This document shows, piece by piece, positions 14,204-16,963 of a stretch of 16,963 nt of DNA. Source of the stretch: Chloroflexota bacterium. GTDB lineage: Bacteria; Chloroflexota; Anaerolineae; Anaerolineales; Anaerolineaceae. The notes under the pieces are model-generated. The model worked only from the letters and a program-made list of their open reading frames with translations, was not told where the DNA came from and ran no database searches. The stretch covers positions 1 to 16,963 of the forward strand of contig JAKOSR010000006.1 in NCBI GenBank assembly GCA_029777225.1. Direction: 5' to 3'. Positions within the stretch are counted from its first letter, which is position 1. The number at the start of each line of letters is the position of its first letter. Made by a program: the position numbers and the translations under genes.

Positions 14204-14232
14204 TTGCGCCTGCCACATGGAGTGAATACAAT
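14204..14232 (+). promoter_or_regulatory. Candidate promoter for the HtrA-family gene
   Basis: TACAAT (14227-14232) is a good -10. TTGCGC (14204-14209) is a weak -35 with 17-base spacing. The start of transcription would be near 14239, about 37 bases before the ATG at 14276. The fhs terminator just upstream makes a separate promoter necessary. Confidence 0.4.
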
Positions 14233-14275
14233 AAACTTTGATATAGAAACTATCGCGAAGAAACGCAGGTGTACC

Positions 14276-15475
14276 ATGCAAAGAGGTAATGTTTTTAAAG
14301 TTTTGGTTTTTCTGCTGGTGATAAGCATGCTCGGGACCGCATGTTCGCTGACGCGGCTGCCAGCCGCGCTGTTGAGCCCCAGCACGCAAAGCCAGTCCAC
14401 CCCCACAGTCAGCGTTGAGACTGTCAGTCCAACTGCTCTGCCGGCGGACAACAATGCAAGCATCGTCGTGCCCCAATTCGGGGACCTGGAAGGCAGCCTG
14501 GAAGCTCTCTACCAAAAGGTGAGCCCCGGTGTGGTTTCCATCCAATTTTCAAGCAGCAGTGGTGAAGGCCTGGGCTCAGGCTTTGTCATCGATAAAGAAG
14601 GTCATATCGTCACCAACTACCACGTGGCAGGCGAAGCGGACAAGCTTGAAGTCCATTTTTCATCCGGCCTGAAGGTTTATGGCACCCTCATCGGCTCAGA
14701 TACCGATTCTGACCTGGCGGTTATCAAGGTGGATGTGCCTGCTGAGGACCTGACCCCCCTGCCTTTGGCTGATTCTGACACGGCCCTGGTTGGCCAGACG
14801 GTTGTGGCCATCGGCAACCCATACGGCCTGAACGGCAGCATGACGCTTGGGATTATTTCTGCCCGTGGCCGTGTGCTTGACTCCATCCGGCAAACCGCTT
14901 CCGGCACCTATTTTTCCGCTGGCGACCTCATCCAGACGGACGCTTCCATCAACCCCGGCAACTCCGGTGGCCCGCTCCTGAACCTCAACGGCGAAGTGGT
15001 GGGTGTGAACCGCGCCATCCAGACCTCCGGCTCCACCCTGAGCGGTGAATCCGCGAACACAGGCATCGGTTTTGCCGTGTCTTCCAACATCGTTCGCAAG
15101 GTGGTTCCCTCCCTCATAGCGAATGGCTCCTATGATTATCCCTACCTTGGGATGTCGAGCTTGAACAGCCTCAGCCTGGCAGTGATTGATGAACTTGGGC
15201 TCACAAAAACCTCGGGCGCGTACATTAGCGATATTGTCACCGGGGGCCCTGCGGACAAAGCCGGCCTGAAAGCCGGCCGCACTCCGACCCAAATCCAGGG
15301 CTTGTATAGCGGCGGTGACCTCATCATTGCGGTGGATGGCCAGCCCATCAAGGAATTCAGCGAGCTGCTGACGTATATGGTGCTAAACAAGCAACCCGGC
15401 GATGTCATCACTTTCACCATCATGCGTGGTGGGCAGGAGATGGACGTACCAGTCACCCTGGGCGCCCGGCCGTAA
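14276..15475 (+). CDS. Membrane-tethered HtrA/DegP-family (S1C) serine protease with one PDZ domain
   Basis: This 399-residue protein is expected to degrade or refold damaged proteins at the cell surface. The N-terminus has a basic start (R3, K8), a hydrophobic core (9-19) and GTAC ending at C23. This is a loose lipobox, so lipidation is likely but not certain. A Ser/Thr/Pro-rich linker spans about 24-65. The trypsin-like domain (about 70-285) has the complete triad: H116 in TNYHV, D146 in SDLAVIKV and S230 in NPGNSGGPL. One PDZ domain follows (about 288-397), with YLGM at 290-293 and GGDLIIAVDGQPI at 346-358. A single PDZ fits DegS/HtrA-type rather than two-PDZ DegP. The ATG at 14276 has AGGT five bases upstream. 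A TTG at 14204 would add 24 residues before the signal peptide and overlap the promoter, so it is rejected. Confidence 0.92.
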   Translation: MQRGNVFKVLVFLLVISMLGTACSLTRLPAALLSPSTQSQSTPTVSVETVSPTALPADNNASIVVPQFGDLEGSLEALYQKVSPGVVSIQFSSSSGEGLGSGFVIDKEGHIVTNYHVAGEADKLEVHFSSGLKVYGTLIGSDTDSDLAVIKVDVPAEDLTPLPLADSDTALVGQTVVAIGNPYGLNGSMTLGIISARGRVLDSIRQTASGTYFSAGDLIQTDASINPGNSGGPLLNLNGEVVGVNRAIQTSGSTLSGESANTGIGFAVSSNIVRKVVPSLIANGSYDYPYLGMSSLNSLSLAVIDELGLTKTSGAYISDIVTGGPADKAGLKAGRTPTQIQGLYSGGDLIIAVDGQPIKEFSELLTYMVLNKQPGDVITFTIMRGGQEMDVPVTLGARP

Positions 15476-15490
15476 ACACGAACAAAACAC

Positions 15491-15531
15491 AAAACAAAAG
15501 GAGCTGCTTTTTAAGCAGCTCCTTTTGTTTT
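15491..15531. terminator. Bidirectional terminator between convergent htrA-like and permease genes
   Basis: A 15-base perfect arm, 15495-15509, pairs with 15513-15527 around a TTT loop. The stem core is GGAGCTGC/GCAGCTCC. Flanking AAAA and TTTT tracts extend the pairing, and T-rich arms exit in both directions. It lies 15 bases after the protease stop and 11 bases before the permease stop on the other strand, so it can serve both. Confidence 0.85.
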
Positions 15532-15542
15532 CAGCCTGGAGG

Positions 15543-16775
15543 TTACTCGTACCTGAGGGCTTCCACTGGTTCAAGGTTGGCAGCCCGGCTGGCAGGGTAC
15601 CAGCCAAAAAAGACGCCGACCGCGGTGGAAAACAGGGTGGCAAGCAGGATGGCGTTCAATCCCATGGCCGGCTGCAAAGGGGTGCCACTGCGGGCGGCAA
15701 TCCACCCCACCAGGGACGAGAGCCCCCAGCCCAGGCCAATGCCCAACACACCGCCAATCAAGCTGAGTAGGGCTGATTCGCTAAGGAATTGCAGCATGAT
15801 ATCGAACTTGCGCGCGCCCAGGGCTTTACGCACTCCAATCTCACGCGTGCGTTCGGTCACCGATACCAGCATGATGTTCATGATGCCAATGCCGCCGACC
15901 AAAAGGGAAATGCCGGCAATGCCACTGAGAAAAAGGGTCAGCACGTTGGTGATGGAATTTGCGATGGAGAGAAAATCCTCCTGGTTGGTGATGGTGAAAT
16001 CGTTTTTCTGCCTGGGGCTCAACCGATGCGCGTCGCGCATGATTTCGTTGGCTTCCTGGATGGCGAGCGAAACACTCTGGCTATCCACCGCCTGCACCAC
16101 GATATAATCCACCGCTTCACTGCCGCTCTTATGTTCAACACGCATCAGCATGGATGTGAGGGGGAGGTAGACGTTGAGGTCGGGGTTGTTGAACTGGCTG
16201 CCACCTTTGGCCACCGTGACGCCAATCACCCTGAAAGGATAATCGTTGATGCGCAAGATGGTGCCCACCACGCCGCTGGACTTGCCCAGCAGCTGTTTAG
16301 CTACTTCCGGCCCAATCACAACCACGGACGCGCGCGCGTCCACCTGGCTATCCGTGATATACGTGCCTTCAGCCAATTCAAGGCTGTTGATAGCCTGGTA
16401 TTTGCTGTCCACGCCAATGATGGTCGTGCTAAGGCTGTCCCCGCCAAATTCCACGCTGGAGTTGCCCATCAACACGGGCGCGGCGCGCAAAATGTGCGGG
16501 GCGCGCGTCCGGTTTTCCAGGGTCTGGGCGTCGGAAAGGGTCAGGTCGCGGGGATTGGTCACCATCTCCGAGCGGTTTCCCCGCATGATATAAACCACGT
16601 TGGTACCGATGGACTCAATTTGCCCTGAAATGGCAGCCTGGGCCCCCTGCCCAATGGCCAGCAGGGCGATGACCGCGCCGACGCCGATGATGATGCCAAG
16701 GATGGTGAGAAAGGAACGGGTGCGGTTGGCGTTGACGCTGCCAATGGCCTCCTTTAAAACGCGTAGGAATTTCAT
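15543..16775 (-). CDS. MacB/FtsX-type ABC transporter permease
   Basis: This 410-residue permease belongs to the MacB/LolC/FtsX mechanotransmission family of type VII ABC systems. TM1 (about 21-45, FLTILGIIIGVGAVIALLAI) follows the family-typical ANRTRSFLTILG. A large extracytoplasmic MacB-PCD domain spans about 46-275. Three further helices (about 276-305, 330-360 and 373-396) form the FtsX domain. The coupling motif SVTERTREIGVRKALGA (306-322) and the C-terminal PASRAANLEPVEALRYE are both typical. The ATG overlaps the stop of the upstream ATPase gene (ATGA), so the pair is co-translated. Substrates in this family range from peptides and macrolides to lipoproteins. The MacA-like adaptor, if any, would be outside the window. 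A canonical MacB is one chain with its ATPase fused, whereas here the ATPase is separate, as is usual in Gram-positive and Chloroflexota homologues. Confidence 0.92.
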   Translation of the reverse strand: MKFLRVLKEAIGSVNANRTRSFLTILGIIIGVGAVIALLAIGQGAQAAISGQIESIGTNVVYIMRGNRSEMVTNPRDLTLSDAQTLENRTRAPHILRAAPVLMGNSSVEFGGDSLSTTIIGVDSKYQAINSLELAEGTYITDSQVDARASVVVIGPEVAKQLLGKSSGVVGTILRINDYPFRVIGVTVAKGGSQFNNPDLNVYLPLTSMLMRVEHKSGSEAVDYIVVQAVDSQSVSLAIQEANEIMRDAHRLSPRQKNDFTITNQEDFLSIANSITNVLTLFLSGIAGISLLVGGIGIMNIMLVSVTERTREIGVRKALGARKFDIMLQFLSESALLSLIGGVLGIGLGWGLSSLVGWIAARSGTPLQPAMGLNAILLATLFSTAVGVFFGWYPASRAANLEPVEALRYE

Positions 16776-16963
16776 GCCATCGCCTCCCCGTCCACAACCA
16801 GCCCGTCCAACAAGCGCACCGTGCGCTGGGTTTGGGCCGCGATGTGGGAATCGTGCGTAACGATGACCACGGTGGTACCCAACCGGAGGTTCAGGTCCTT
16901 GAGCAAATCCAGGATTTCCTGGCCGGATTTTGTGTCCAGGTTGCCGGTAGGTTCATCCGCCAG
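16772..16963 (-). CDS. ABC transporter ATP-binding protein, C-terminal part (runs off window)
   Basis: Only the last 63 residues are present; the rest lies beyond the right edge. Reading inward from the edge, the fragment begins LADEPTGNLDTKSG. This holds the end of Walker B with the catalytic Glu and the D-loop of the MacB/LolD/FtsE ATPase family. It continues to VVIVTHD, the H-loop histidine switch, and ends VRLLDGLVVDGEAMA. The TGA at 16774-16772 overlaps the permease ATG by the ATGA arrangement. Walker A and the ABC signature are not in view. It would hydrolyse ATP to drive the adjacent permease. Confidence 0.9.
   Translation of the reverse strand: MADEPTGNLDTKSGQEILDLLKDLNLRLGTTVVIVTHDSHIAAQTQRTVRLLDGLVVDGEAMA

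Noticed and set aside
15789..16628. 279-aa + strand frame opposite the permease, and similar ones opposite murE (7009-7692, 7774-8457)
   Set aside because: These are His/Gly/Arg-rich shadows of clear - strand genes with intact family motifs.
14276..16963. The HtrA-like protease, MacB-like exporter and FxLYD lipoprotein as one new envelope system
   Set aside because: They lie in separate transcription units, with fhs between two of them and a bidirectional terminator between the protease and permease.
1..16963. Mobile elements, CRISPR arrays or phage attachment sites, including beside the tRNA
   Set aside because: No transposase or integrase motifs, spaced direct repeats, or a duplicated tRNA 3' end were seen on reading both strands.

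Overview
The window looks like an ordinary chromosomal stretch of a moderately GC-rich bacterium. My best guess is the phylum Chloroflexota, class Anaerolineae or a relative. This rests on family resemblance only: a stand-alone MurE with a TGTDGKTTT P-loop, surface lipoproteins with Thr/Pro-rich tethers, a long 'eukaryote-type' formate-tetrahydrofolate ligase and a two-module DnaC-like ATPase. No insertion sequence, phage gene, CRISPR array or integration scar was found.

Layout. (1) Bases 1-6485 run on the + strand. They hold a tandem-duplicated DnaC/IstB-like AAA+ ATPase, then a likely operon of alpha-glucan phosphorylase, a UPF0316 membrane protein and a HAD phosphatase/phosphomutase that ends in a clear terminator at 4996-5023. 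A second small operon follows, with an SDR/epimerase-like protein and a four-helix membrane protein. (2) Bases 6500-9078 run on the - strand: a two-helix membrane-anchored protein, then murE, then a DUF1232 membrane protein, read right to left. (3) Two independent - strand genes follow, each with its own terminator: a 64-aa DUF2892 membrane protein and an NADPH-dependent FMN reductase. (4) Bases 10411-15475 return to the + strand: tRNA-Leu(UAA), a multi-domain FxLYD-type lipoprotein, formate-tetrahydrofolate ligase, and a membrane-tethered HtrA/DegP-family serine protease with one PDZ domain. (5) The right edge, on the - strand, holds a MacB-type ABC permease and the C-terminal 63 residues of its ATPase.

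Functionally the window mixes housekeeping (replication loading, peptidoglycan precursor synthesis, one-carbon metabolism, a tRNA) with storage-glucan breakdown and cell-surface quality control or export. The glucan phosphorylase and HAD genes could act together on sugar phosphates. The murE group is an envelope-maintenance operon with an undescribed partner. The lipoprotein, HtrA and MacB-like proteins are all envelope proteins, but separate promoters and terminators argue against one system.

I found no convincing new multi-gene defence or mobile system. The most interesting points are the tandem AAA+ helicase-loader-like protein with a diverged second sensor, the orphan MurE with EDPR in place of DNPR beside an unknown membrane partner, and the eukaryote-like Fhs.
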